Source: Xylophilus sp. Leaf220 (lineage in GTDB: Bacteria; Pseudomonadota; Gammaproteobacteria; Burkholderiales; Burkholderiaceae_C). Taken from it: DNA of 64,000 nt. Under the pieces are notes generated by a model that saw only the letters and a program-made list of their open reading frames with translations, was not told the DNA's origin and made no database searches. How positions within the stretch are numbered: position 1 is the stretch's first letter; every line of letters begins with the position of its first letter. A program made the translations under genes and the position numbers. Shown in pieces: positions 28,378-37,905 of the stretch. The stretch spans positions 610,170 through 674,169 of the forward strand of contig NZ_LMKO01000001.1 in NCBI RefSeq assembly GCF_001421705.1. Direction: 5' to 3'.

Positions 28378-29298
28378 ATGAAGCCTTCCGACACCTGCCG
28401 CACCGGCCGCCCTGCCCTCTTCTCGCTGCGTGCCGCGGCATTGGCCTGCCTGGCCGCCTGCGCGGTCTCGGCCGTGCCGGCCGCCCATGCCGCCGGGGAT
28501 GCGACTTCTCTCCAGGCGCGCCATGCCGAGGTGGCCTCGGCGCTCCGGCAGAACGCCTTCGGCCGGCCCCTGCGGCTCGAGTCGACCGAATCCTCGGGCC
28601 AGCTGCAGGGCACGATCGACGCGTCGATGGACCATGCCTTCGGCACCGTCGGCACCGCGCTGCAGTCGCCGGAAGGCTGGTGCGAGATCCTGATGCTGCA
28701 CCTCAACACCAAGAGCTGCACCGTGCAGAAGGGCGCGGCCGGCACGGTGCTGGCGGTGCACGTCGGCCGCAAGCACGACCAGCCGTTGCAACAGGCGCAG
28801 CGGGTCGATTTCGTCTTCGAGAACGTCTCCGCCACCGCCGACTACCTGCAGCTGCGGCTGCGCGCCGACAGCGGCCCGCTCTCCACCCGCGACTACCGCA
28901 TCGTGCTGCAGGCGGTGCCGATCGCCGGCAACAAGACCTTCGTGCGGATGGACTACTCCTATGCCTACGGCACCGCGGCACGCCTCGCGATGCAGGGCTA
29001 CCTGGCGACGGTGGGCAGCGACAAGATCGGCTTCACCCCGGTGGCGGGCAAGCCCGACGAGCGGATCGGCGGCGTGCGCGGCGTGGTCGAGCGCAACACC
29101 ATGCGCTACTACCTGGCGATCGACGCGTACCTGGATTCGCTCTCGGCCCCGGCGGCGCAGCAGCGCGACGTGCGCGCCGCGGCCTGGTTCGACGCGACCG
29201 AGCAGTACCCGCAGCAGCTGCACGAGGTGGACCGGGCCGACTACCTGGCGATGAAGCGCAGCGAGTTCGCGCGGATGCAGAACCCGTCGGCGCGCTGA
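28378..29298 (+). CDS. Exported protein of unknown function
   Basis: 306 residues from ATG 28378. A Sec signal peptide (RAAALACLAACAVSAVPAAHA) ends near residue 39. The mature part is soluble, with an opening helix (LQARHAEVASALRQNAFGRPL) and beta-rich segments. Two cysteines sit about twelve residues apart (WCEILMLHLNTKSC), and an acidic-aromatic tail (EQYPQQLHEVDRADYLAMKRSE) ends it. I do not recognise a family. The even beta content and the cysteine pair suggest a periplasmic or lipid-binding type of fold, but this is a guess. It stands alone; 173 bp upstream hold nothing I can name. Confidence 0.75.
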   Translation: MKPSDTCRTGRPALFSLRAAALACLAACAVSAVPAAHAAGDATSLQARHAEVASALRQNAFGRPLRLESTESSGQLQGTIDASMDHAFGTVGTALQSPEGWCEILMLHLNTKSCTVQKGAAGTVLAVHVGRKHDQPLQQAQRVDFVFENVSATADYLQLRLRADSGPLSTRDYRIVLQAVPIAGNKTFVRMDYSYAYGTAARLAMQGYLATVGSDKIGFTPVAGKPDERIGGVRGVVERNTMRYYLAIDAYLDSLSAPAAQQRDVRAAAWFDATEQYPQQLHEVDRADYLAMKRSEFARMQNPSAR

Positions 29299-29340
29299 TT
29301 CCTGGGCGCACCGGCGGGCCGGCCCACGCCGGGCCCGGCC

Positions 29341-29835
29341 TCAGGTGGCGGGATCGTCGCTATCCTGCTGTGCGCTGGGCGTATCGCGGCCGCCCTTCTC
29401 GCGCTGGATGAAGCTGATCTTGCCGTTGGTCTCCAGCACCGCCCAGGCCACGTCCTGCATCGTGCCGATGCCGGCGAGCCGCATTTCGGCTTCGATCTCC
29501 GAGCGGGTCAGGCGGCTGCGGCGGGTGTTGTGCTGCAGCAGCCGGCCGTGCTGGACGATGACGCGGGGTTCACCGTCCAGCAGCCGTTCGGCGCGGGGCC
29601 AGAGGTAGGACGCCCAACTGAGCACGACGCCCCAGAAAGCGAAGGTAGCGATCGCCAGCGTGGCGCCGGTCAGGCTGAAATCGCTCTGCGTGACGCCCTG
29701 CTGGATCAGGTCGCCCATCACCACCAGCACCACGAACTCGAAGGGCGTCAGCTGGCCGAGCGTGCGCTTGCCCAGGAGCCGCAGCAGCAGATAGACCACG
29801 GCGAACATGGCCGAGGCGCGCAGCACGATGTCCAT
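29341..29835 (-). CDS. DUF421 (YetF-like) membrane protein
   Basis: 164 residues from ATG 29835. Two to three N-terminal helices with the DUF421 signature RLLGKRTLGQLTPFEFVVLVVMGDLIQQGVTQ, then a cytoplasmic domain with GEPRVIVQHGRLLQHNTRRSRLT and a final beta segment VAWAVLETNGKISFIQR. Function unknown; linked to spore membrane homologs in Bacillus. The start overlaps the stop of the next upstream gene by one base (TGATG), so they form a pair. Confidence 0.87.
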   Translation of the reverse strand: MDIVLRASAMFAVVYLLLRLLGKRTLGQLTPFEFVVLVVMGDLIQQGVTQSDFSLTGATLAIATFAFWGVVLSWASYLWPRAERLLDGEPRVIVQHGRLLQHNTRRSRLTRSEIEAEMRLAGIGTMQDVAWAVLETNGKISFIQREKGGRDTPSAQQDSDDPAT

Positions 29836-30398
29836 CAGGGCAGCACCCGGATCTGCACCGGCACGGCGGCCAGCGGGCGCTCGCCGTCGAAGACACCGAT
29901 GTCGGCCGACCGAAGGCCGGTGGCGTCGGGGTTGATCTGCAGGTCGAACTTGGTCTCGAAACGGTCGCCGGCCTTCAACTTGTCGAAAGTGAAGGCGTAA
30001 TCACCGTCCTGGAAGGCCTCTTCGGCGGCGGCCGGCACGGCGGAATTGACGGTGAAATCACGCCACAACGCTGCGGGAACCCGCAGCACCAGCTTCGCGA
30101 CGTCGCGCTGGGCCGTCACCTGCAGCGTGGTTTCGAAGAACTGGCCGTTGCGGATCACCTGCGGCGTCTGCACCGTGAGCTCGACGCCGTTGCCGGCGGC
30201 CTTCAGCAGCGCATCGCGACCGCCGAGCAGTCCCGAAAGACCCAGTGCCATCACCGTGCCCAGCACCACCAGCGACAGCAGGCTGGCGCCATGTCCGAAG
30301 CGCGACGGCGGGGGATCGATCTGGGCGGGCGTGATGCCGTCGGGACGGTCGCCCACCGCGGGCGGCGGGGCGATGGGGAGGGTGGCGTCGACAGGCAT
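29835..30398 (-). CDS. Single-pass membrane protein of unknown function
   Basis: 187 residues from ATG 30398. A Pro-rich N-terminus of about 38 residues precedes one membrane helix (SLLSLVVLGTVMALGLSGLL, about 40-60). A beta-rich domain of about 120 residues follows (VELTVQTPQVIRNGQFFETT and FEFD-like strands). The soluble part looks like an immunoglobulin-like or CARDB-like sandwich by eye, which is only an impression. Cotranscribed with the DUF421 gene. Confidence 0.75.
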   Translation of the reverse strand: MPVDATLPIAPPPAVGDRPDGITPAQIDPPPSRFGHGASLLSLVVLGTVMALGLSGLLGGRDALLKAAGNGVELTVQTPQVIRNGQFFETTLQVTAQRDVAKLVLRVPAALWRDFTVNSAVPAAAEEAFQDGDYAFTFDKLKAGDRFETKFDLQINPDATGLRSADIGVFDGERPLAAVPVQIRVLP

Positions 30399-30559
30399 GG
30401 GGCGCCATCGTAGCGGGGCATCCGGCCCGCCGGCCCGGATGGCACACGCTGTGACATCTGACCGGAGCGGTGCCGGGCGTGCGCCGCCGACAAGGCTGGG
30501 ATCGGGCGGCGACCGCCGCGATGCCGGGTGATGCCCCGCACACCCGCAACGGATCGCAA

Positions 30560-30613
30560 GCTATCAAAAGAATAGCTAGAAGCCGGCGTCCTGCGCCGGC
30601 CCTGGCTACTATT
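30560..30613 (+). repeat. 54-bp dispersed repeat, copy 5
   Basis: GCTAT-N7-ATAGC, GCCGGCG-N3-TGCGCCGGC and a GCTACTATT end. It lies 10 bp behind the tctA stop (30624). The rest of the 225-bp gap to the next gene shows nothing else I can name. Confidence 0.75.
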
Positions 30614-30623
30614 CAATCGAAAA

Positions 30624-32138
30624 TCAGCCCGCCAGCACCTGCCGGGCGCGCCGGTTGCTCCAGGCCCGCATCAGGCGCGGCAAGACCAGCACGCCGATCA
30701 CCACCGCCAACAGGAAGATCGACATCGGCCGCTGTACGAACACGATGGCGCTACCCTCGCCGATCGACATCGCGTTGCGCAGCTGCGCCTCGGCCAGCGG
30801 TCCCAGGATCATGCCGACGACGACCGGTGCCGTCGGGAAATCGAAGCGCCGCATCACCACGCCCAGCACGCCGATGGCGTAGAGCAGGAACAGGTCGAAC
30901 GCGCTCTGGCGCATGCCGTAGGCGCCCACCGTCGCGAAGATCAGGATGCCGGCGTAGAGCTGCGGCTTCGGGATCTTCAGCAGCTTGACCCACAGACCGA
31001 CCATTGGAAGATTCAGCACCAGCAGCATCACGTTGCCGATGTAGAGCGAGGCGATCAGCGCCCAGACCAGGGTGGCCGAGGTGGTGAACAGCTGCGGGCC
31101 GGGCTGAATGCCGTAGTTCTGGAACGCACCGAGCAGGATCGCGGTGGTGTTGGAGGTGGGAATGCCCAGGGTCAGCAGCGGGATGAGCGCCGCGGTGACG
31201 GTGGCGTTGTTGGCCGCCTCGGGGCCGGCCACGCCTTCGATCGCGCCCTTGCCGCCGAACTCGGCCTTGTCTTCGCCCTTGGCCAGCTTCTTCTCCATCG
31301 CGTAGCTGAGGAAGGTCGGGATCTCGGTGCCGCCCGCCGGGATGCAGCCGAAGGGCGTGCCGATGGCGGTGCCGCGCAGCCATGCGGGGATCGAGCGCTT
31401 CCAGTCTCGCCCGGTCATGTGCACCTTGCTCATCTTGTTCTGGCCCTCGACCACCCGGCCTTCGTAGAGCGCGGCGTACAGCACCTCGGCCACCGCGAAG
31501 AGGCCCACGGCCACCAGCACGATCTCGATGCCGTCGAGCATCTCGGGAATGCCGCCGGTGTAGCGCGCCTGGCCGGAGATCTGGTCCATGCCGACGCAGC
31601 CGGCGGCCAGGCCCACGAAGAGCGCCGTCAGCCCGCGCAGCGTGCTCTTGCCCAGCACCGCGCTCACCGTGGTGAAGGCCAGCAGCATGAGCAGGAAGTA
31701 TTCGGGCGGGCCGAGCTTGACCGCGAACTCGGCGACGAAGGGGGCGAAGAGCGTCACCACCACCGTCGCGATGGTGCCCGCGACGAAGGAGCCGATGGCG
31801 GCCGTCGCCAGCGCAGCGCCGGCGCGGCCGCTCTTGGCCATCTTGTTGCCCTCCATCGCCGTCACCATGCTGGCCGTCTCGCCGGGGGTGTTGAGCAGGA
31901 TCGAGGTGGTCGAGCCGCCGTACATCGCGCCGTAGTAGATGCCGGCGAAGAAGATCATCGAGGCGGTGACCTCGACCTTGGCGGTGATCGGCAGCAGCAT
32001 CGCCACCGCCACCGCCGGGCCGATGCCCGGCAGCACGCCCACGGCGGTGCCGAGCGCGCAGCCCACCAGGGCCCAGAGCAGGTTGACGGGCGTGATCGCG
32101 GTGGCGAAGCCCTGCATGAGTGCGTTGAGGATGTCCAT
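30624..32138 (-). CDS. tctA: Tripartite tricarboxylate transporter large subunit TctA
   Basis: 504-residue membrane protein with about eleven to twelve helices. Signature blocks: [21 protein letters not shown] near residue 30, [24 protein letters not shown] near 65, and [15 protein letters not shown] and [18 protein letters not shown] later. It carries carboxylates delivered by TctC across the inner membrane using the ion gradient. Last gene of tctC-tctB-tctA; the transporter is secondary, so no ATPase is expected. Confidence 0.95.
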   Translation of the reverse strand: MDILNALMQGFATAITPVNLLWALVGCALGTAVGVLPGIGPAVAVAMLLPITAKVEVTASMIFFAGIYYGAMYGGSTTSILLNTPGETASMVTAMEGNKMAKSGRAGAALATAAIGSFVAGTIATVVVTLFAPFVAEFAVKLGPPEYFLLMLLAFTTVSAVLGKSTLRGLTALFVGLAAGCVGMDQISGQARYTGGIPEMLDGIEIVLVAVGLFAVAEVLYAALYEGRVVEGQNKMSKVHMTGRDWKRSIPAWLRGTAIGTPFGCIPAGGTEIPTFLSYAMEKKLAKGEDKAEFGGKGAIEGVAGPEAANNATVTAALIPLLTLGIPTSNTTAILLGAFQNYGIQPGPQLFTTSATLVWALIASLYIGNVMLLVLNLPMVGLWVKLLKIPKPQLYAGILIFATVGAYGMRQSAFDLFLLYAIGVLGVVMRRFDFPTAPVVVGMILGPLAEAQLRNAMSIGEGSAIVFVQRPMSIFLLAVVIGVLVLPRLMRAWSNRRARQVLAG

Positions 32139-32163
32139 GTCGTGCGTGCCCCGAATGACGGTG

Positions 32164-32721
32164 TCAGAACCAGCCGGTGGCCGTCAGGCCCGGCAGGTTG
32201 ATGGCCAGGAACTGGGTGAAGGCCCAGAACACCGGTGCCGAAATCGCGAAGCCGGTGAGCGCGTCGGCCACCCAGGTCTTCGGCTGCGCGGCCGCCGGCT
32301 GTCCCGCCGCGCGGCGCAGGCCCTGCACCGCCAGCAGGTAGCAGAGCGTGCAGCTCAGGATGAAGCCGATGTGGGTGATCAGCCCCGCGTTCAGCAGCAG
32401 CCCCGCCGACACCCAGACGAAGGCCGACCAGTGCGCCTGCTCCGCCCCGGAAGGCGCGTCCATCGCCCGGAAGCCGCCGCTGCGCGCTTCCCACACGATG
32501 AAGCCGCCGCACAGCGTCAACGCGATCGCCACCACCCACGGCAGGAAGTTGGGCCCCACGCCCCCGTACCCCGCGTCCGACGAGATGCCCGTCGCCCCGA
32601 ACCCGAGCCCGAGCCCGGTCAGCAACACCCCCACCCCCACCAGCGTCTGCGGCCAGGGCGAAGCCGGCGGCCCCGCCTCGGGCGGCGACACGGCGTCTGC
32701 AAGCGTTTCGGTGGTGGTCAT
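32164..32721 (-). CDS. tctB: Tripartite tricarboxylate transporter small subunit TctB
   Basis: 185 residues from ATG 32721 ([12 protein letters not shown]), with four hydrophobic helices, typical of the TctB/DUF1468 family and low in fixed motifs. An in-frame ATG at 32766 would add 15 residues; I prefer the shorter form. 25 bp before tctA. A 110-bp repeat lies between this gene and tctC upstream. Confidence 0.87.
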   Translation of the reverse strand: MTTTETLADAVSPPEAGPPASPWPQTLVGVGVLLTGLGLGFGATGISSDAGYGGVGPNFLPWVVAIALTLCGGFIVWEARSGGFRAMDAPSGAEQAHWSAFVWVSAGLLLNAGLITHIGFILSCTLCYLLAVQGLRRAAGQPAAAQPKTWVADALTGFAISAPVFWAFTQFLAINLPGLTATGWF

Positions 32722-32814
32722 GGAGCGGGCCTCGTAGGGACGGAAAAAAGGCACGCCTTCTGGCATGCCGGTGGGGTGTCGTGCAGCGCTGGAAAAGAGC
32801 AGCGGCGTAGAAGG

Positions 32815-32925
32815 TGGGAGGAACCGTAGCGAGCGGCCCTAGCGTGCGCCGAGGACCGGAGACGTACTCTCGTACGTCGAGGACCGCAGGCGCGCGATCG
32901 GGCCGCGCAGTAGGTTCATCCCGCC
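32815..32925 (-). repeat. 110-bp dispersed repeat, copy 3 (between tctC and tctB)
   Basis: Minus strand matches 13565-13672 and 46675-46793: ACCTACTGCGCGGCCCGATC, two CGGTCCTC units, a central hairpin (CGTAC-N-GTACG) and GCTCGCTACGGTTC. It begins 3 bp after the tctC stop inside the tct operon, so it could lower or protect the message 3' of tctC. Confidence 0.75.
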
Positions 32926-32927
32926 TT

Positions 32928-33893
32928 CTATGAGACCATGCCGGCTTTGGTCATGGTGTCCTTGAGGCTGGCGAATTCCTCGTCGACGAACTTCCCGAAC
33001 GCATCGCCCGACAGCACCGCCGGCGTCCAGTCGTTCTTCTTCAGCGAGTCGGCCCAGGACGGCGTCTTCAGCGCGGCCAGCACATGGTCGGTCAGTGCCT
33101 TGCGCTGGTCGGCGGTGATGCCGGGCGCGCCGTACACGCCGCGCCAGTTGCCGATCTCGACCGCGATGCCCTGCTCTTTGAGCGTCGGCACGTCCAGGCC
33201 CGGCAGCCGCTCGGCCGAGGTGACCGCGATGGCGCGCATCTTGCCCGCGGTGATGTACTCCGAGAACTCGCTGTAGCCGCTGCCGCCCACCGTGACGTTG
33301 CCGCCCAGGATGGCGGCGGTGGCCTCGCCGCCGCCGCGGAAGGCCACGTAGTTGATCTTGGAGGGGTCGACACCCACCGCGCGGGCGATCATCGCAGCGG
33401 CGATGTGCTCGGTGGAGCCGCGCGAACCGCCGCCCCACTTGACGCTGCCCGGGTCCTTCTTCAGCTGGGCGACCACGTCGGCCATCGTCTTGAAGGGCGA
33501 GTTGGTGGGCAGCACGAACACGTTGTACTCGCTGGTGATGCGGGCGATCGGCGTGGCCTGGGTCAGGGACACCGGCGGCTTGCCGGTGATGATGCCGCCG
33601 AGCATCACCGCGCCCATCACCATCAGCGCGTTCGGGTCGCCCTTGCTGCCGTTGACGAACTGGGCCAGGCCGATCGCCCCGGCGGCGCCGCCCTTGTTGT
33701 CGTAGGTGACGGTGTCGGCCGCCTTGGCCTCCTGCAGCGCCTTGCCGAGGGCGCGGCCGGTGGTGTCCCAGCCGCCGCCGGGGTTGGCGGGCACCAGCAG
33801 CTTGAAGTTGTTGCCGGCGGCGTGCGCGCCGAGCGGCAGGCTGCCGGCCGCGGCCAGGGCCGCCAGGGATTTGAGAAACGTATCGCGGCGCAT
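32928..33893 (-). CDS. tctC: Tripartite tricarboxylate transporter binding protein TctC
   Basis: 321 residues from ATG 33893, preceded by AGGAGAC. The signal peptide MRRDTFLKSLAALAAAGSLP has a twin Arg but is otherwise Sec-like. Family blocks: LLVPANPGGGWDTTGRALGKALQ, VTYDNKGGAAGAIGLAQFV, GGGSRGSTEHIAAAMIA, INYVAFRGGGEATAAILGG and SGYSEF. It binds a carboxylate (citrate-like) in the periplasm for TctAB. The divergent tctDE genes start 188 bp away and probably control this operon. Confidence 0.94.
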   Translation of the reverse strand: MRRDTFLKSLAALAAAGSLPLGAHAAGNNFKLLVPANPGGGWDTTGRALGKALQEAKAADTVTYDNKGGAAGAIGLAQFVNGSKGDPNALMVMGAVMLGGIITGKPPVSLTQATPIARITSEYNVFVLPTNSPFKTMADVVAQLKKDPGSVKWGGGSRGSTEHIAAAMIARAVGVDPSKINYVAFRGGGEATAAILGGNVTVGGSGYSEFSEYITAGKMRAIAVTSAERLPGLDVPTLKEQGIAVEIGNWRGVYGAPGITADQRKALTDHVLAALKTPSWADSLKKNDWTPAVLSGDAFGKFVDEEFASLKDTMTKAGMVS

Positions 33894-34081
33894 GGAGTCT
33901 CCTGTTGTGACGGGCACCGCGCATCGGTGGAAGGACGCGGACACCCGGGGTGGCGGCAATGATGCGCCGGCTGGCTGTCATTCGGCTGTCCGCGGCACTA
34001 GGGAAAGCCCGCAGCCCGGGGCCCCGGATCGGGCATTCCCCTGCCCTCGCCGGCGGCAGTGCGGTGCTATGGTCTGCGCCC

Positions 34082-34771
34082 ATGAAACTGCTGATCGTCG
34101 AGGACGACCCCGCCCTGCGCGCCACGCTGGAGCGTGCGCTGGTGCGCCGCGGCGTCCAGGTGGCGACCGCCGCCGACGGCCGCGCCGCCCTCGACCAGTG
34201 GTCCGCCGCCCCGCCCGACGTGGTCGTGCTCGACCTCGGCCTGCCCGGCATGGACGGCCTGGAGGTCCTGGCCGCCGCACGCCGCCGCGGCTGGACCACG
34301 CCGGTACTGCTGCTGACCGCGCGCGGCACCGTCGGCGACCGGGTGGTGGGCCTGAACGCCGGCGCCGACGACTACCTGCCCAAGCCCTACGACCTCGACG
34401 AGCTGGAAGCCCGGCTGCGCGCCCTGGCCCGCCGCAGGGGCCCTGCGGCCGGCGGCGACACCTCGGCCGACGCGGGCGTGGCCACCGTCGGCGCGCTGCG
34501 GCACGACAAGGTCGGCGGCGCCATCTATTTCCGCGACGAGCCGATGGAGCTGACCCCGCGCGAGCTGGCCCTGCTGCAGGCGCTGATGGCCCAGCCCGGC
34601 CATGCGGTGGCCAAGGAACGGCTCTTCGAGCTGGTGTTCCCCGGCGCGACTGAGGTGCAGTACGAGGCGATCGAGGTGGTCGTCTACCGGCTGCGCAAGA
34701 AGCTCGCCCCGACCGGGGTGACGCTGATGACGCTGCGCGGCCTGGGCTACCTGCTGAAAGTGGCGGCGTGA
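34082..34771 (+). CDS. tctD: Response regulator TctD (OmpR family)
   Basis: 229 residues from ATG 34082. Receiver domain with acidic pair Glu7-Asp8-Asp9, phosphate-accepting Asp51 (VVVLDLGLPGMDG) and conserved Lys near 101 (LPKPYD). The winged-helix DNA-binding domain (about 140-225) has LTPRELALLQALMAQPGHAVAKERL and VVYRLRKKL. Divergent from tctCBA, the classic layout for control of tricarboxylate uptake. The stop overlaps the kinase start (GTGA). Confidence 0.93.
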   Translation: MKLLIVEDDPALRATLERALVRRGVQVATAADGRAALDQWSAAPPDVVVLDLGLPGMDGLEVLAAARRRGWTTPVLLLTARGTVGDRVVGLNAGADDYLPKPYDLDELEARLRALARRRGPAAGGDTSADAGVATVGALRHDKVGGAIYFRDEPMELTPRELALLQALMAQPGHAVAKERLFELVFPGATEVQYEAIEVVVYRLRKKLAPTGVTLMTLRGLGYLLKVAA

Positions 34772-36252
34772 GCGGCCCGGCGGCGGCGGCCGGCGCCGCG
34801 GCGGCGTCGAAGCCGGCCCGCCCCAGTTCGCTGCGGCGGCGCCTGCTGCTCGGCATCCTGCTGCCGGTGGTCGTGCTGATCGGGTTCAACACCGCGGGGC
34901 TCTATCGTCGCGCCCAGGACGCCGCCGACACCGCCTACGACCGCACGCTGCTGGCCTCGGCCAAGTCGATCAGCGAGCAACTGGACGTGCGCGGCTACGA
35001 CGAGGCGGCCGAACTGCGCGCCACCGTGCCCTATTCGGCGCTGGAAGCTTTCGAGGCCGACAACGAGAGCCGGCTGTTCTACCGGGTCTCCGACCTGCGC
35101 GGCCGCGTGGTGTCTGGATTTCCCGAGCTGCCCTTCTGGCGCGGCACCATCCCCGACCGGCCGCCCTACGCGGCCCTGGTCACCTTCTACGACGACCGCT
35201 TTCGCGGCCAGGACGTGCGGGTCGCCGTGCTGCTGCAGCCCGTCGCGAGCGCCGAAGGCCGCACGATGGCCGTGATCCAGGTCGCGGAGACACTCGAGCT
35301 GCGGCACGCGTTGGCGCGTACCGTGCTGCAGGACACGCTGCAGGGCCAGGCCGGGCTGGTGGCGGTGATCGTGCTGGTGGTGCTGCTGGCGGTGCAGCAC
35401 GCGACCCGGCCGGTGCGGCGGCTGAGCGCGGCGCTCGAGGCCCGGCCGGAGGGCGAACTCACGCCGCTCGCCGCTCCCGACGCCCCGCGCGAACTGCTGC
35501 CGCTGGTGGACGCGACCAACGCGGTGATGGAGCGGCTGCGCCATCTGCTGGAGCACCAGCGCCGCTTCATGCGGGACGCCGCCCACCAGCTGCGCACGCC
35601 GCTGGCGGTTCTGAAGGTGCAGACCCAGTCGGCGCTGCGGGGCGACCTGCCCGCCTTGCAGGCGCTGCGGGAGATCGAGCACACCGTCGACCGGGCGACC
35701 GCGCTGGCCAACCAGATGCTGTCTCTGGCCAAGGTGGAACAGTGGCGCGGCGACAGTGCTGCGCCCAGGACCGATCTGTCGGCCGTGGTGCGCGAAGTGG
35801 CCCTCGACCTGTCGCCGCTGGTCGCCGACAAGGAGCTCGATTTCTCGGTGATGGCGCCTCCGATGCCGGTGCGGGCGGAGGACTGGATGCTGCGGGAACT
35901 GGTGCGCAACCTGCTGCACAACGCGATCCGGCACACCCCGGCCGGCGGTGCGCTGGCGGTCACGGTGGCGCACGACGGCACGGTGGCCGTGCTCACCATC
36001 GCCGACAGCGGCCCGGGGCTGGCGCCGGCACTGCGCGGCCGGCTGTTCCAGCCGTTCGCCAGCGTGGGCGACCATGGCGGCTCGGGCCTGGGACTGGCCA
36101 TCTGCCAGGAGATCGTCCGGGTGCTGCAGGGCAGCATCGCATTGGAGGACCGCGCGCACCTCTCCCGGGATGCTTCGGCGGCATTGCCCCGCGCGGCCGG
36201 GCTGGACGCGACGGTGCGGCTGCCGCTGGCACCGCCCGTAGGCATCGAATGA
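34768..36252 (+). CDS. tctE: Sensor histidine kinase TctE
   Basis: 494 residues from GTG 34768. Membrane helices near 28-48 and 190-212 flank a periplasmic sensor domain (about 50-190) of the TctE 2CSK_N type. A short linker leads to the dimerisation helix with phospho-accepting His near 273 (MRDAAHQLRTPLAVLK). Kinase boxes: N (LLHNAIRHTP), G1 (DSGPGL) and G2 (GGSGLGLAI). Expected to sense tri- or dicarboxylate and phosphorylate TctD. Confidence 0.93.
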   Translation: MSGPAAAAGAAAASKPARPSSLRRRLLLGILLPVVVLIGFNTAGLYRRAQDAADTAYDRTLLASAKSISEQLDVRGYDEAAELRATVPYSALEAFEADNESRLFYRVSDLRGRVVSGFPELPFWRGTIPDRPPYAALVTFYDDRFRGQDVRVAVLLQPVASAEGRTMAVIQVAETLELRHALARTVLQDTLQGQAGLVAVIVLVVLLAVQHATRPVRRLSAALEARPEGELTPLAAPDAPRELLPLVDATNAVMERLRHLLEHQRRFMRDAAHQLRTPLAVLKVQTQSALRGDLPALQALREIEHTVDRATALANQMLSLAKVEQWRGDSAAPRTDLSAVVREVALDLSPLVADKELDFSVMAPPMPVRAEDWMLRELVRNLLHNAIRHTPAGGALAVTVAHDGTVAVLTIADSGPGLAPALRGRLFQPFASVGDHGGSGLGLAICQEIVRVLQGSIALEDRAHLSRDASAALPRAAGLDATVRLPLAPPVGIE

Positions 36253-36286
36253 CACCGGGCGGTGGCCGCGGCGTCACAATCGCGCC

Positions 36287-36709
36287 ATGGTTGTTCTCGA
36301 CACGATGCGGCTCGACAAGTGGCTCTGGTGCGCACGCTTCTACAAAACACGGGGCCTGGCGGCCGAGGAGGTCGCCAAGGGCCGGGTGCTGGTGAACGGC
36401 AACGCCGCCAAGCCGGCCAAGGACCTGCGGCCCGGCGACAATGTGGTGATGCGGCACGGGCCGCTGCTGCGGACGGTCACGGTGCGCGGCCTGAGCGGCA
36501 TGCGCGGGCCGGCACCGGTGGCCCAGGCGCTGTACGAGGAAACGCCCGACAGCATCCTGGCCCGCGAAAGAGCGGTGGAGCAGCGGCGCCTGGCGCCCGA
36601 GCCAGCCGATACCCTGGTCCACGGCCGCCCCACCAAGCGCGATCGCCGCAGCATCGAGCAGGCCGGCCATGGATGGAACGAACGTTGGAGCGCCTCGGTC
36701 GACGACTGA
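36287..36709 (+). CDS. hslR: S4-domain RNA-binding heat shock protein Hsp15
   Basis: 140 residues from ATG 36287. The S4 domain fills residues 7-65 (MRLDKWLWCARFYKTRGLAAEEVAKGRVLVNGNAAKPAKDL), followed by a basic tail (RPTKRDRRS). Hsp15 binds free 50S subunits carrying stalled peptidyl-tRNA and helps recycle them. The start of the next gene lies 58 bp on. Confidence 0.9.
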   Translation: MVVLDTMRLDKWLWCARFYKTRGLAAEEVAKGRVLVNGNAAKPAKDLRPGDNVVMRHGPLLRTVTVRGLSGMRGPAPVAQALYEETPDSILARERAVEQRRLAPEPADTLVHGRPTKRDRRSIEQAGHGWNERWSASVDD

Positions 36710-36767
36710 CGGCAGCACGGCCCTTGCAGCAACCGCCTACGGCACATTCACAGGAATTCCAAGACGG

Positions 36768-37157
36768 ATGGCATTGCAACTTTATTTGATCGAAGACGAC
36801 GAGGCCATGCGCACCACGCTGGCCGAGCTGCTGGGCGGACACCTCGACATCGAGGTGGTCGGCTATGGCGACAACGAGCTCAGCGTGACCCACTGGCTCT
36901 CCAGCCACGACAGCGGCTGGGACCTGGCGATCGTCGACCTGCAGCTGCGCACCGGCAGCGGCATCGGCGCCCTGCAGTGGTGTGCCACGCGCATGCCGCA
37001 CCAGAAGGTGGTGGTGCTCAGCAGCATGGTGAGCGACGATGCGCGCTCGCGGTGCCTGGCGCTGGGAGCAGACGGCGTGTTCGACAAGGCCACCGAGATG
37101 GATGCCTTCGTCGCGTTCTGCCGCGACCTCAAGGCCGGCAGCGCGGCCGCGCGCTGA
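36768..37157 (+). CDS. Stand-alone response regulator receiver protein
   Basis: 129 residues from ATG 36768 ([14 protein letters not shown]). A complete receiver: acidic cluster Glu9-Asp10-Asp11, phospho-acceptor Asp57 ([12 protein letters not shown]), Ser in VVLSSM and Lys107 (GVFDKATE). There is no output domain and no kinase gene beside it. Single-domain receivers relay phosphate or bind a partner protein; the partner is unknown. An in-frame ATG at 36669 lies inside hslR and is less likely. Confidence 0.85.
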   Translation: MALQLYLIEDDEAMRTTLAELLGGHLDIEVVGYGDNELSVTHWLSSHDSGWDLAIVDLQLRTGSGIGALQWCATRMPHQKVVVLSSMVSDDARSRCLALGADGVFDKATEMDAFVAFCRDLKAGSAAAR

Positions 37158-37270
37158 ACCGGAGCCGCCCGGGCGGCGTCCGCCGTGCGAGTCGGCGGGC
37201 GGAGCGGTTGCGCTTCCCGTGCAGAATACGGCCCGCGCCGTGCCGGCGTATCTCTTCTGCTTCGACTCCC

Positions 37271-37891
37271 ATGGACTATCCCGGAAACCTCTTCGTCGTC
37301 GCCGCGCCCAGCGGTGCCGGCAAATCGAGTCTCGTCAAAGCCCTGATGGAGCTGGACTCCCAGGTGCAGCTGTCGGTGTCGCACACCACCCGCCCGCCCC
37401 GCGGCCAGGAAAAGCACGGCCGCGAATATTTCTTCACCTCGCTGCAGGAGTTCGACGCGATGGTGGCCGGCAACGCCTTCGTCGAATGGGCCCATGTGCA
37501 CGGCCAGCGCTACGGCACCTCCAAGAAGGCGATCGAGGAGCGGGTCGCCCAGGGCGCCGACGTAATCCTGGAGATCGACTTCCAGGGCGCGGTACAGATC
37601 AAGCAGACCTTCGCCAACGCGATCCTGATCTTCATCCTGCCGCCGAGCTGGGAAGAACTGCGCTCGCGGCTGGAGCGGCGCGGCGAGGACACGCCCGAGG
37701 TCATCGAACTGCGGCTGAAGAACGCCGCGGCCGAGATGGCGGAGGCCCGGAAATTCGACTTCGTTATAATCAACGAGTTATTCGAGCGTGCGCTCTTCGA
37801 CCTGAAAGCAGTGGTCCATGCGCAGCGCCTCAAATTCGCGGCCCAGCGCCGCGCCCGAGCCGACACATTCCAGTCGCTCAACATCACCTGA
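37271..37891 (+). CDS. gmk: Guanylate kinase
   Basis: Converts GMP and ATP to GDP and ADP. 206 residues from ATG 37271 ([20 protein letters not shown]). P-loop at about 12-20, GMP-binding region [21 protein letters not shown], and lid segment [17 protein letters not shown]. Normal length. rpoZ follows after 14 bp and spoT after that, the common gmk-rpoZ-spoT order. It supplies GDP in the same operon as the (p)ppGpp enzyme that uses GDP and GTP. Confidence 0.96.
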   Translation: MDYPGNLFVVAAPSGAGKSSLVKALMELDSQVQLSVSHTTRPPRGQEKHGREYFFTSLQEFDAMVAGNAFVEWAHVHGQRYGTSKKAIEERVAQGADVILEIDFQGAVQIKQTFANAILIFILPPSWEELRSRLERRGEDTPEVIELRLKNAAAEMAEARKFDFVIINELFERALFDLKAVVHAQRLKFAAQRRARADTFQSLNIT

Positions 37892-37905
37892 TTCCGGAGA
37901 TTTCC

